From: JAJEBT01 sp965221485
GTDB taxonomy: Bacteria; Pseudomonadota; Alphaproteobacteria; MPNO01; UBA830
Reading direction: 5' to 3'
DNA: 64,000 nucleotides
Assembly (NCBI GenBank): GCA_965221485.1
Contig: OZ244893.1
Location: 4,402,001-4,466,000, forward strand
The notes below the pieces were generated by a model. That model ran no database searches and was not told the DNA's origin. It worked only from the letters and a program-made list of their open reading frames with translations. Positions 1 through 8,193 of the stretch are shown here, one piece after another; position 1 is the first letter of the stretch, and every line of letters starts with the position of its first letter. Made by a program: the position numbers and the translations under genes.

Positions 1-862
1 TGAGCACCGGTCCGTCCCCGTCGGGGTCGTGGCGCCGGCACACACAAAAGATGGAAGACGTGGCAACACGGGAAGCCCTCTCGGTGCCTTGCAGGAGGCA
101 ACCGGACCCTCGGGAGGGGCAGACCGGGCGGGCAGGGTGGCCGATTTCGCACTGCGAAAGAGACCGGTTTGACTATCCGATGGCGGCGAGCATGCGCGGG
201 ATGGCGATTTCGGGCCCGAGGCTGTCTTTGGCCCGTGCCTTCACCTGATCCCGGCTAAACGCCTATGCCTGATATCGTCCCACTCTAGGTACAATGATAT
301 GGGTCGGTTGCGGTTTTTCGAAGTGATAACAATTACATAATTGTTTCATCCCGAGCTGTATCGGTGCAAACGAGTTTAATCCGGGACGCATAATCGCTTC
401 ATTGTATTGAAAGAACGTTTCGTGACACTGAAAGACCAGGATAATCGACTACATTGCGGACAATCCCGTTGCCGGCCGGGAGGATCTCCTGTCATCACGT
501 CGCACGTGGCGGGCGCTGAAGCGGTTCGCTGCTGAATACCGGCTGAAGGTTTCGGACAACGTCCGCACCAGCGGCTGCAGTCTGGCGGGCTCGCCTATTT
601 TCGTACTCCATGCAACCGCCGCGAGCCGGCAAGCTACAAAAAAAAAGAGGAATTGGACCGCTATGTCCCGGACAAGACCTTCTCTATTGCCGAAGCTGAC
701 CGACAGCGGCCGCATGAGGCCGGGCGGCCGGAACCATCGCCCCTGCCGGAGGACATTTACAGGTGGCATATCCTTGAATGGCCTCTGGCAGACCTGTCCC
801 CGGCCTCATAGCTGTTGGAGGCGAACACCTGAGCTGTTCATACCAACCGGCAGGTTCGCTGT
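1..862. other. Left-end region without a confident gene
   Basis: No intact gene is convincing here. On the minus strand a short open stretch ending at about 188 encodes a tail-like peptide (ending IPRMLAAIG) with no room for a start, perhaps the 3' remnant of a lost gene. On the plus strand a decayed-looking coding remnant lies at about 433-811 (separate entry). The part at 250-430 is more AT-rich than its surroundings and holds no open frame of note. Confidence 0.4.
433..811 (+). pseudogene. Possible decayed coding remnant, function unknown
   Basis: Two plus-strand frames follow one another. One is open from about 433 and reads like protein (IADNPVAGREDLL, then RTWRALKRFAAEY). The second is open from about 530 and ends at a TAG at 809-811 (RYVPDKTFSIAEAD, then DIYRWHILEWPLADL). 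A run of nine A at 638-646 lies in the overlap and could be the site of an indel. Neither half has a good start or ribosome binding site. I do not recognise a family; a broken mobile-element or metabolic gene fragment is possible, and so is chance. Confidence 0.2.
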
Positions 863-2221
863 TCAGGTCCGTCGCAATACGGTTTCGACAGCAAGGGCAA
901 TGCGTGCCAGCCAGTCATCATGACCCGTCGCGGCCATGAGCATCAGACCTACCGGCGCCGTCCCGGCAGCGTGGCAGGGCAGGGTAAAGGCGCATCGGTC
1001 AAGAAAATTGCCAACCGTGGTATTCCGGAGCATCCGAAGGTTGGCCACGCCATAGGCGGCCTCATCATCGTCAAGCTCCCCGACGGGCGGTGCCACAGCG
1101 GCGCAGGTTGGCATGAGCAGGCAGTCGAACGGCAGGGACATTTCCGCTGCGCGGGCCATGATATCCCGGCGCTTGCGCTGGCAGTCGATGAGATCCGCTG
1201 CTGATAGCCTCTCGCCGCGCCGTATGCGTGTCCACACTCTCGGATCGTAGAGTTCCTTCTTTTCGTCCATCTGTATTCGATGATGGGCATAGGCTTCTGC
1301 TGCGAGGATCCCGCCCTGAGGCATGGCTGCGGGAATTTCCTCCAGCACCTGCGAGGCTACCTCGGTAATTCGGGCTCCGGCTGCAGAAAGGCGTGCGAGT
1401 GCGGTCCCGAAAGCTTCCGCGACATGGTCGTCGAGATCGTCGAGAACGTAATGTTGCGGAATCCCCAAGCGCAGGGAGTCGAGGGGCAGCGGCTTTGGCA
1501 CAACCGCGGGCCGCCCCGCCATTACGGCCTCCGAAACCACGCAACATGCCACCGTCGGTGCAAGTGGACCGACGCTGTCCAGCGTGCTCGACAGCGGGTA
1601 AACACCGTCAAGTGGAATTCGGCCGGTCGTCGTCTTGAAACCGGTCACACCGCACAGGGCAGAGGGTATTCGCACAGATCCCCCTGTGTCGGTACCGACG
1701 CCCATGACAGCCATGCCGTCGGCCACGGATACGGCAGCGCCGGAGGATGATCCGCCCGGGATGCGTCCGGTTGCACGATCCCAGGGGTTCCTCGGTGTGT
1801 CGAAGTGCCGGTTGAGCCCCAATCCGGAATAGGCGAACTCCGTGAGATTGGTGCGTCCTACCAGCACAGCCCCGGCGGCCCGCAGTCTGTGAACTACGGT
1901 CGAGTCCCTAACGGCGGGCGGCGCATCGTCCAGAGCCCGCGAAGCGGCCCGAGTCTGCTGGCCCTGTTCGTCGAACAGGTCCTTGAGAGAGACCGGAAGG
2001 CCGGCCAGCGGCGATGGTACGACGTCGTACAAGCGCATGCGATCCGATGCGTCGGCGGCATCGATAGCGGAGGCTTTATGAACCACCAGAAAGGCCCGGT
2101 GGCCTTCCCCCCGGAGATCACGAATGCGATCAAGGGCCTGCTCGGTCAGTTCGCGGCTGGTCGTCTTGCCGCTCCAGAGGGCGGCCTGGAGTTCAAGGAT
2201 CGGCTTCCCGGTGAGATCCAT
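863..2221 (-). CDS. Amidase signature (AS) family hydrolase
   Basis: A 452-residue enzyme of the amidase signature family, which hydrolyses amide or urea-type C-N bonds. The Ser-cisSer-Lys triad can be placed at Lys80 (in PVSLKDLF), Ser158 (in the GGSSSG glycine/serine loop) and Ser182 (in DTGGSVR), with the usual Lys-x77-Ser-x23-Ser spacing. Length is normal for a single-domain AS enzyme. It is the last gene of a leftward set with a cupin (23-base gap) and a DUF2848 protein, so it probably acts with them on a small amide or carbamoyl substrate. GatA is unlikely because gatC and gatB are absent nearby. The substrate cannot be read from sequence; allophanate hydrolase-like or general amidase activity are both possible. 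Confidence 0.85.
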   Translation of the reverse strand: MDLTGKPILELQAALWSGKTTSRELTEQALDRIRDLRGEGHRAFLVVHKASAIDAADASDRMRLYDVVPSPLAGLPVSLKDLFDEQGQQTRAASRALDDAPPAVRDSTVVHRLRAAGAVLVGRTNLTEFAYSGLGLNRHFDTPRNPWDRATGRIPGGSSSGAAVSVADGMAVMGVGTDTGGSVRIPSALCGVTGFKTTTGRIPLDGVYPLSSTLDSVGPLAPTVACCVVSEAVMAGRPAVVPKPLPLDSLRLGIPQHYVLDDLDDHVAEAFGTALARLSAAGARITEVASQVLEEIPAAMPQGGILAAEAYAHHRIQMDEKKELYDPRVWTRIRRGERLSAADLIDCQRKRRDIMARAAEMSLPFDCLLMPTCAAVAPPVGELDDDEAAYGVANLRMLRNTTVGNFLDRCAFTLPCHAAGTAPVGLMLMAATGHDDWLARIALAVETVLRRT

Positions 2222-2244
2222 GGCGCTGCTGCGTTCCGGCTGAT

Positions 2245-2628
2245 CTAGCGGGTTTCGTCGTAATAATGGCTCTCAAGCAGAAGACAACCGTCCTCCGACT
2301 TGAACGGTCCGTGCGGCGTTCCCGGCGGTCGGCAGGCATAGGTATCCGGTTCGAAACGCCGGCCACCCTCGCCTTTTTCGTCGTTGCCCACCGTGAGGTC
2401 GCCCTTGAGAAGATAAACCTCTTCCCAGTAGTCGTGCGTAAAGGGCTCTGTTGTGAAGACGCCGGGATCGAATTTCAGCAACCGGGTGCGGCAACCCGTT
2501 TTCCCGTCTTCGTCCAGATGCCCCACGAGAATCTTCTGCTTGATCCCTTCGGGGTATCCTTCCGGCACGATCCACTCTCCGCCGAGGTCGACGGCATAGA
2601 ATTCCTTGTGCTGCTTGTTGATCGGCAT
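2245..2628 (-). CDS. Cupin-domain protein (ChrR/anti-sigma-like cupin fold)
   Basis: A 127-residue small cytosolic protein that is a single cupin barrel. Cupin motif 1 is degenerate (THDYWEEVYLLKGDL, about residues 64-78) and motif 2 is seen as PPGTPHGPF. His65, Glu69/70 and His106 are candidate metal ligands. The first residues include a GEWIVPEGYPEG stretch of the kind seen in small cupins of catabolic clusters. It sits 17 bases downstream of the DUF2848 gene and 23 bases upstream of the amidase on the same strand, so the three are probably cotranscribed. Enzymatic (dioxygenase, isomerase) or sensory roles are both possible; no substrate can be assigned. Confidence 0.7.
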   Translation of the reverse strand: MPINKQHKEFYAVDLGGEWIVPEGYPEGIKQKILVGHLDEDGKTGCRTRLLKFDPGVFTTEPFTHDYWEEVYLLKGDLTVGNDEKGEGGRRFEPDTYACRPPGTPHGPFKSEDGCLLLESHYYDETR

Positions 2629-2645
2629 TTCCTGCAGACTCCTGT

Positions 2646-3329
2646 TCAGGTTACGACGGGTAGCGTGTGGATGTCATAGGCGTGGCCAATGCGGCGATCG
2701 AGAACGGGGTCCTCGAGTTCCATTCTGAAATGACGGGCGGGCCGGATGCCTCCGATAGCCGCGAGGGTGCCGCAATACATAGCCATGCCGGAGGGCAGAA
2801 GCGAAGCCCCGTCGAGATACAACCCGATGAGATCCGCCGGGGAGCGCATGGCGCTGACCGGCCCCTCCTGGTACAGCTGTACCCGGTCCTCTTCGGTCAC
2901 CCATGAGCGAAGAATGAGCTGGTCAAAGTGATCGGCAACCGATTCAAACCGCCACATCACCGGTGAAACAGGCTTGGCGCACATCTGCTTCGACACCGGT
3001 ACCGACATTGTTTCGATGTTCCGGTCGGTATGGTCCGAACCAAGCCCGATCAGCATCCCGTCCTCAGTGCCGACCAGCAAGAATTCGACCTCGCCCGAAG
3101 ACTGGTCTCCGAGACACTCGATCCGGCTTGCTGTGGTCAAATTCGCAGCACTCACGCGATAGAAACAGGGAACCGAACCCGGCCGCGGAACACCCAGCTG
3201 CTCGAGTTCACGAATATGCTCCTCAAGCGCGCCCACATCGCGGCCGGTCCAGCCGGCAATCACCAGATCGTTGATCGTGATGCCCTGGTCTGATCCTTCG
3301 GGGTCGATGCGAACTGAAATCGTGGTCAA
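2646..3329 (-). CDS. DUF2848 family protein
   Basis: The protein matches what I know of the DUF2848 family, related in fold to fumarylacetoacetate hydrolase-like proteins. Recognisable parts are IAGWTGRDVGALEEHI, GVPRPGSVPCFYRV near the N-terminus and the SPVMWRFESVADHFDQL block in the middle. I chose a TTG start at 3329 (227 residues) because a perfect GGAGG lies five bases upstream (3339-3335); an upstream ATG at 3341 or 3371 would add 4 or 14 residues, but neither has a ribosome binding site. It is the first gene of the leftward set with the cupin and amidase, suggesting a joint role in small organic acid or amide metabolism. The family's reaction is not established as far as I know. Confidence 0.7.
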   Translation of the reverse strand: MTTISVRIDPEGSDQGITINDLVIAGWTGRDVGALEEHIRELEQLGVPRPGSVPCFYRVSAANLTTASRIECLGDQSSGEVEFLLVGTEDGMLIGLGSDHTDRNIETMSVPVSKQMCAKPVSPVMWRFESVADHFDQLILRSWVTEEDRVQLYQEGPVSAMRSPADLIGLYLDGASLLPSGMAMYCGTLAAIGGIRPARHFRMELEDPVLDRRIGHAYDIHTLPVVT

Positions 3330-4054
3330 ACAAGCCTCCATGCCGGGATCCGGCCCCGTGCCGGGCCACAATAGGCGTCGGAGTCTTCCGAAGCAATATG
3401 CAGGCCGTTTCCATTGCGACCGCCTTCACGGTTTTCCCGGACCGCACCGCGAACCGCCTCGCGCGCTTCCCGGCCTGGTGGACCGGAACACACCTCACGC
3501 CACCGGCACCATCGCTACTGCTACCGCAACACCTGCCCGCAATACCGCGCCGGAACCCCCGATGCCGGAGTCATTGTCCGGCAGGGGCTCTCCATCCCCG
3601 GGTCCGGCGCTGGTGACAGCCCCAATAAACGTCTTCATTCAAACCTCACATCAGGCAGTCTCCGGGTCGTGTGCCAGTCCGGGGACTTCGCAGATCCAAC
3701 CAGATCTTCGATGTTCGTAATGCCTGATCAGTACGGAATGAGAATCGGGGCTTTGGGATGAACAGATCCTGGCGGCCCCGCAAGCCGGACCAGTTGCCGG
3801 ACGACAGAAATCCTGCCCCCCCGAGAGATGATGGCTTCACAAGAGCTTTCGGACACCGCAAGAGTCCCGGATTGACAGTGATGCGCCGGACCGTTGTGAC
3901 CGTTGGCACAGGTCTGCTCAGGAAGTGTCGCCGGAGATCGCCGGGTGCGGTCGAGGTTACGTTGCACGACGAGACGGTTATGATGCCCCCGCCTTCTCGG
4001 TGCTGAAATCGGAGTTCGGATGGCCCAGGCGATCCTTGATGAGAGATCCAGATC
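3330..4054. other. Intergenic region between divergent gene sets
   Basis: About 725 bases separating the leftward DUF2848 set from the rightward MFS set. It presumably carries the two divergent promoters, but I see no clear -35/-10 pair. A 47-codon minus-strand frame at 3495-3638 (starting MKTFIGAVTSAGPGDG) is the most protein-like piece, but it has no good ribosome binding site and low complexity, so I do not call it a gene. Nothing else was recognised. Confidence 0.4.
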
Positions 4055-5308
4055 GTGACCGGTCCCGAGACGGGGTCTGTCAGGGGTGTTCGCATTGTCC
4101 TGGTCGTGGTGCTTCCGTTCGGATGCGGTTATTACCTGTCCTACCTGTTCAGAACCCTCAATGCCGTGATTTCGGAGGATCTGACGACGGAACTGGGGAT
4201 CGGCCCGGCCGATCTGGGCCTTCTCACCAGCATCTATCTCATAGCCTTTGCATCTTCGCAGCTTCCCCTGGGCGTTGCGCTCGACCGTTTCGGGCCGCGC
4301 CGGGTCAATGCCGGACTGCTGTTGTTCGCGGCGGCCGGTTCGGCGGTTTTTGCGTTCGCCGAAGAGTATTCACTTCTCCTGCTTGGACGGGCTCTTATCG
4401 GGTTTGGTGTGTCATCGGCGTTGATGGGCGCCTTCAAGGCCAATACGCTCTGGTTTCCGGTGGATCGCATACCGCTGATGAACAATCTGATCGGTACCTT
4501 CGGTGCGCTGGGGGCCGTGTCGGCGACCAGGCCGGTCGAGCTGATGCTGCATATTGTGGGCTGGCGCGACATCTTCGCGGTGCTGGCGGTCGTGACGGTC
4601 CTGGTTTCGCTCCTGGTGTTTGTTGTGGTGCCCGAACCTCCGAAGCAACCGGAACCGGTGCAACGCTTCCGGGACCAGATCGCGGAATACAGGCAGGTAC
4701 TGCTTGCCCCGTTTTTCTGGCGATTGTGTTTTCTGTATTCCTGCTCCTATACAGCTTTCCTGTCTTACCAGTCGCTGTGGGCGGACCCATGGCTTCGTGA
4801 CGTGGCGGGACTGGACCAGTCGGGGCGGGCGGGGATCCTTTCCGTTCTCCAGATCGGATTTCTTATTGGACTTCCGCTCACCGGAGTGATTGCAGATCGG
4901 CTTCGCCGAACCAGGGTGCGGGCTGTTGATGTATTTGTCTGGGGCGTGGCCCTCTTTATTGCAGTCCAGGTGCCGCTGGCCCTGGGAATGACCCGCGATA
5001 CAGAGATCGTCTGGGGTCTGTTCGGCCTTCTCTCCTCGGCAACCTATCTTGCCTATGCTGTTCTCGTGCCCCGGTTTCCGGCCGAGATATCGGGACGCGC
5101 CATGACGACCCTGAATTTCTGCATGTTCATCATTGCCTTCGCCGGGCAATGGGGAATGGGTGGTCTGATCGAACTGTTTGCTGCCCGGCCGGACGGCACT
5201 TACCCTACGGAGGCGCACCTGACGACATTCTGGGTGGTCATCGCGTTTCAGCTGGTCAGTCTGGTGAATTTCCTGCGCCCCGCAAGAACGACGCACGACG
5301 ATGAATGA
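4055..5308 (+). CDS. Major facilitator superfamily (MFS) transporter
   Basis: A 417-residue inner-membrane carrier with the hydrophobic pattern of about 12 membrane segments. The MFS loop 2-3 signature is present as PLGVALDRFGPRRV. The start is GTG at 4055, after a purine-rich stretch (GATGAGAG). The last 8 bases overlap the start of a second MFS gene, so the two are translationally coupled. The two proteins are clear paralogues (shared motifs YLFRTLNAVIS against YLFRTVNAIIS, ADLGLLTS against ADLGLMTS, and a common SYQSLWADPWLRDVAG-like block). Substrate is unknown; related carriers move organic acids or small metabolites. The following NUDIX and dehydrogenase genes suggest a metabolic operon. 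Confidence 0.85.
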   Translation: MTGPETGSVRGVRIVLVVVLPFGCGYYLSYLFRTLNAVISEDLTTELGIGPADLGLLTSIYLIAFASSQLPLGVALDRFGPRRVNAGLLLFAAAGSAVFAFAEEYSLLLLGRALIGFGVSSALMGAFKANTLWFPVDRIPLMNNLIGTFGALGAVSATRPVELMLHIVGWRDIFAVLAVVTVLVSLLVFVVVPEPPKQPEPVQRFRDQIAEYRQVLLAPFFWRLCFLYSCSYTAFLSYQSLWADPWLRDVAGLDQSGRAGILSVLQIGFLIGLPLTGVIADRLRRTRVRAVDVFVWGVALFIAVQVPLALGMTRDTEIVWGLFGLLSSATYLAYAVLVPRFPAEISGRAMTTLNFCMFIIAFAGQWGMGGLIELFAARPDGTYPTEAHLTTFWVVIAFQLVSLVNFLRPARTTHDDE

Positions 5309-6569
5309 CCCGGCCTTCCGGTCCGGCGCAAAACCGGCATTCATGCTGATCCTGACGGTCCTGGTGCCGTTCGGGGTCGGCTATTACATGTCGTATCTTT
5401 TCCGAACGGTCAACGCGATCATTTCCCCACAGCTGGTCAGTGATGTCGGTCTGACGGCCGCCGATCTCGGACTGATGACCAGCGTCTATTTCATCACCTT
5501 TGCTGCCACCCAGCTGCCCCTCGGAATCGTTCTTGATCGCTTCGGGCCGAGGCGGGTTCAGGCCTGCCTGATGATGGTTGCCGCGCTGGGTGCGGCGATG
5601 TTTGCGCTGGGCGACGATATCGGTACGCTCCTTGTCGGCCGCGCCCTTGTGGGTATTGGTGTTTCCGCCTGTCTGATGGCGGCAATCAAGGCGAATGTCG
5701 AATGGTTTCCCGGTCATCGGCTGCCGCTGGTGAATGGCATCATATTCGCGTTCGGGACCTTTGGAGCCCTGTCAACGACCGTTCCTCTCGAACTTCTTGT
5801 TCGAACCGTGGACTGGCGTACCGTTTTCTGGTGTCTGGCTGGACTGTCGGTGGTGTCAGGACTGGCGATTGCTGTCGTGGTGCCTGAACGGTCTGCCGGG
5901 AGCCCGGTCAAGCGACGGTCAGGGGAAGGGATCGGGTGGGCGGCCGAGCTCAAGCCCATTTATGGCAGCCTTTACTTCTGGCGCCTTTCGATTCTGGTCT
6001 GTCTGCATAATGGTGTTTTCCTGTCCTACCAGGCCTTGTGGGCGGCGCCGTGGCTGCGGGATGTCGCCGGTCAGAGCCGTTCAGCTGTTGCCGAGAGCAT
6101 GTTCCTGTTCAATGTCGGGATGTTTGCCGGCGTCCTTTCGATCGGGCTGTTGGCGGGCCGACTGCAGAAGTCGGGAATTCCGGTGGTCGTGCCGTTGACG
6201 GTCGGGGTCATTCTCTCCATCGCCGTCCAGTCGGTGTTCGCTGCAGGCGGGACAGCCTTTCCCGCGATTCTGTGTCTGTTGTTCGGTTACTTCGGATCAT
6301 GGTCGACACTGGGATACGCTGCGCTGAACCAGCATTTTCCGACTGCATTGACGGGGCGGGTGAACACGGCGCACAACATGCTGACGTTTGTTTCAGCCTT
6401 TGCGATCCAGTGGTTTGTCGGCATCATCATCGGCCTGTTTCCGGCACCTGGACCGGGTCTCTACAATGCCGACGGACATCAGACGGCCCTGTTGATCCTG
6501 ATCGCTTTGGAGATCGCCGGTTTTGCGTTTTTTCTGTGGCCGAGGCGTCGGGGAGACGGATTGCCATGA
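5301..6569 (+). CDS. MFS transporter, paralogue of the preceding gene
   Basis: A 422-residue, 12-segment MFS carrier in the inner membrane with the loop signature PLGIVLDRFGPRRV. It starts with ATG at 5301 inside the end of the first MFS gene (8-base overlap) and its own stop overlaps the ATG of the NUDIX gene (ATGA), so the set reads as one transcript. Similarity to the upstream MFS protein runs over the whole length, indicating a tandem duplication. Two coupled related carriers could work on two related substrates or, less usually, as a paired transporter. Substrate unknown. Confidence 0.85.
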   Translation: MNDPAFRSGAKPAFMLILTVLVPFGVGYYMSYLFRTVNAIISPQLVSDVGLTAADLGLMTSVYFITFAATQLPLGIVLDRFGPRRVQACLMMVAALGAAMFALGDDIGTLLVGRALVGIGVSACLMAAIKANVEWFPGHRLPLVNGIIFAFGTFGALSTTVPLELLVRTVDWRTVFWCLAGLSVVSGLAIAVVVPERSAGSPVKRRSGEGIGWAAELKPIYGSLYFWRLSILVCLHNGVFLSYQALWAAPWLRDVAGQSRSAVAESMFLFNVGMFAGVLSIGLLAGRLQKSGIPVVVPLTVGVILSIAVQSVFAAGGTAFPAILCLLFGYFGSWSTLGYAALNQHFPTALTGRVNTAHNMLTFVSAFAIQWFVGIIIGLFPAPGPGLYNADGHQTALLILIALEIAGFAFFLWPRRRGDGLP

Positions 6570-7048
6570 GCAGGAGGGAATATCCGTCACAACCCATATG
6601 CGGAGTGGGGATCATTTGCTTCAAGGGTGACCGGGTTCTTCTGGTCAGGCGGGCCAAACCCCCGATTACCCGCCAATGGTCAATTCCGGGCGGGGGACAG
6701 GAACTCGGAGAAACCACCCGAGCGGCCGCACTCAGGGAACTGGAAGAGGAAACCGGCGTGACAGCACGGCTCACCGGACTGGTGGATGTGGTCGATGCGA
6801 TCCGACCCGACGATAACGGGCAGCTCCGTTTTCACTATACACTTGTGGACTTTGCAGCCGAATGGATTTCAGGTGAGCCGCAGGCCGCCTCGGACGTCTC
6901 CGATGCGGCCTGGATGCCACTGGATCGTCTCGACGAGCTTGATCTCTGGTCGGAGACATTACGGGTCATCCGGAATGCGCAGGCCATGCGAGCGCCGGGA
7001 GCCGGGTCGCCGCCGACGGGATCGGAAGCCGGAGAAAAGGATGACTGA
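6566..7048 (+). CDS. NUDIX hydrolase
   Basis: A 160-residue soluble hydrolase of nucleoside-diphosphate-linked compounds. The NUDIX box fits G-x5-E-x7-REUxEExGU at residues 43-65 (from GGQELGE to EEETGV), with the metal-binding REL-EEE core intact. The start at 6566 overlaps the stop of the MFS gene by four bases, and the stop overlaps the ATG of the next gene, both signs of translational coupling. The fold alone does not give the substrate: ADP-ribose, NAD(P)H or an oxidised nucleotide are all possible. Its place between carriers and an NAD(P)-dependent dehydrogenase would fit a nucleotide or cofactor housekeeping role. Confidence 0.85.
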   Translation: MSRREYPSQPICGVGIICFKGDRVLLVRRAKPPITRQWSIPGGGQELGETTRAAALRELEEETGVTARLTGLVDVVDAIRPDDNGQLRFHYTLVDFAAEWISGEPQAASDVSDAAWMPLDRLDELDLWSETLRVIRNAQAMRAPGAGSPPTGSEAGEKDD

Positions 7049-8030
7049 CACAAAAATGCGCGCGGTCATTATCGAACGACCCGGAGGACCCGAGGTTCTC
7101 CGGCTGCGCGACGACTGGCCGCGACCGGAAATCAGGGAGGGCCAGGTCCTGATCCGGATCAGGGCTTTCGGGCTCAATCGTGGTGAGCTCTATACGAGGC
7201 TCGGGCATTCGCCCACTGTCAGCTTTCCGAGAGTGCTCGGAATCGAATGTGCCGGGGAGGTGGAAGCTGCCCCCGGAACGCCGTTCGAACCCGGCCAGAC
7301 CGTTGTGGCCACCACGGGCGGCATGGGGCGCGCCTTCGATGGAAGCTATGCGGAATATGTCTCGGTGCCGATGGCCCATGTGCACGCGGTTGAAACGGTG
7401 CTTGACTGGGCCATGCTCGCGGCCGTCCCCGAGGCTTTTCACACTGCCTGGGGTGCTCTTGATCTTGCACTGGGCCTCAAACCGGGTCACACGCTGCTCA
7501 TCCGGGGCGGCACATCAGCGGTGGGGCTGGTTGCTGCAGACTATGCGAGGGTTCTCGGGGCGAGGGTCCTTTCATCCAGCCGCGACGAAGGCAAGCGGGA
7601 TCGCATGACAGCCTTCGGGATCGATCATGTGGTCATTGGCGGTGACGAGATTGCACCCCTGGTGCGCGAGACAGTGCCGGACGGGGTCGACGCGATGTTT
7701 GACCTCGTGGGTACGCGTGTTCTCGCGGATTCATTCGCCTGCATCCGTCGCGGCGGTACCTTGTGCATGGCGGGGATTCTTGGCGGCGAGTGGGTGATTC
7801 CGGATTTCGCGCCCGGGGCTTCGATTCCTTCGACAACAAAATTCACATATTTCTCGTCCTCGTCGACACCGATGAAGACGGCGGCGCTTCGGGACTATTT
7901 GCGGGGCCTTGAGACAGGGCTGTATCGGCTGCCCATCGCAGAGGTATTCGGTTTCGAGGATATCCGCGCGGCTCACGCCTTGATGGAGTCCAACCAGGCC
8001 TGGGGCAAGATCGTGGTCACCGTCCCCTGA
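7041..8030 (+). CDS. Zinc-free medium-chain dehydrogenase (quinone oxidoreductase-like)
   Basis: A 330-residue NAD(P)-dependent enzyme of the medium-chain dehydrogenase/reductase superfamily. The N-terminal GroES-like part has the LNRGELYTRLGHSP and VLGIECAGEV features of quinone oxidoreductases, and the Rossmann part has the nucleotide loop GGTSAVGLVAADYA around residues 155-168. The cysteine and histidine ligands of zinc alcohol dehydrogenases are missing, so it most likely reduces quinones or enoyl compounds rather than oxidising alcohols. ATG at 7041 overlaps the NUDIX stop. It is the last gene of the 4.1-8.0 kb set. Confidence 0.82.
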   Translation: MTDTKMRAVIIERPGGPEVLRLRDDWPRPEIREGQVLIRIRAFGLNRGELYTRLGHSPTVSFPRVLGIECAGEVEAAPGTPFEPGQTVVATTGGMGRAFDGSYAEYVSVPMAHVHAVETVLDWAMLAAVPEAFHTAWGALDLALGLKPGHTLLIRGGTSAVGLVAADYARVLGARVLSSSRDEGKRDRMTAFGIDHVVIGGDEIAPLVRETVPDGVDAMFDLVGTRVLADSFACIRRGGTLCMAGILGGEWVIPDFAPGASIPSTTKFTYFSSSSTPMKTAALRDYLRGLETGLYRLPIAEVFGFEDIRAAHALMESNQAWGKIVVTVP

Positions 8031-8193
8031 TAACGTGGCGGATCCCAAACCGGTCTGCCGGGGTCATGGCGCAACAGGCATTCCCGAACCGGCGATTGTG
8101 CCATACCTCGGTGGCCGTACCGGCGGGTTTCGTCAGCCTGTTCCGTCCGTGGCCAACCGGCTTCCCGTCCGCTCCCGGCACGGGGACATCTGA

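Noticed and set aside
3495..3638. 47-codon minus-strand frame starting MKTFIGAVTS
   Set aside because: No ribosome binding site and a low-complexity Gly/Ala/Val composition; could be chance.
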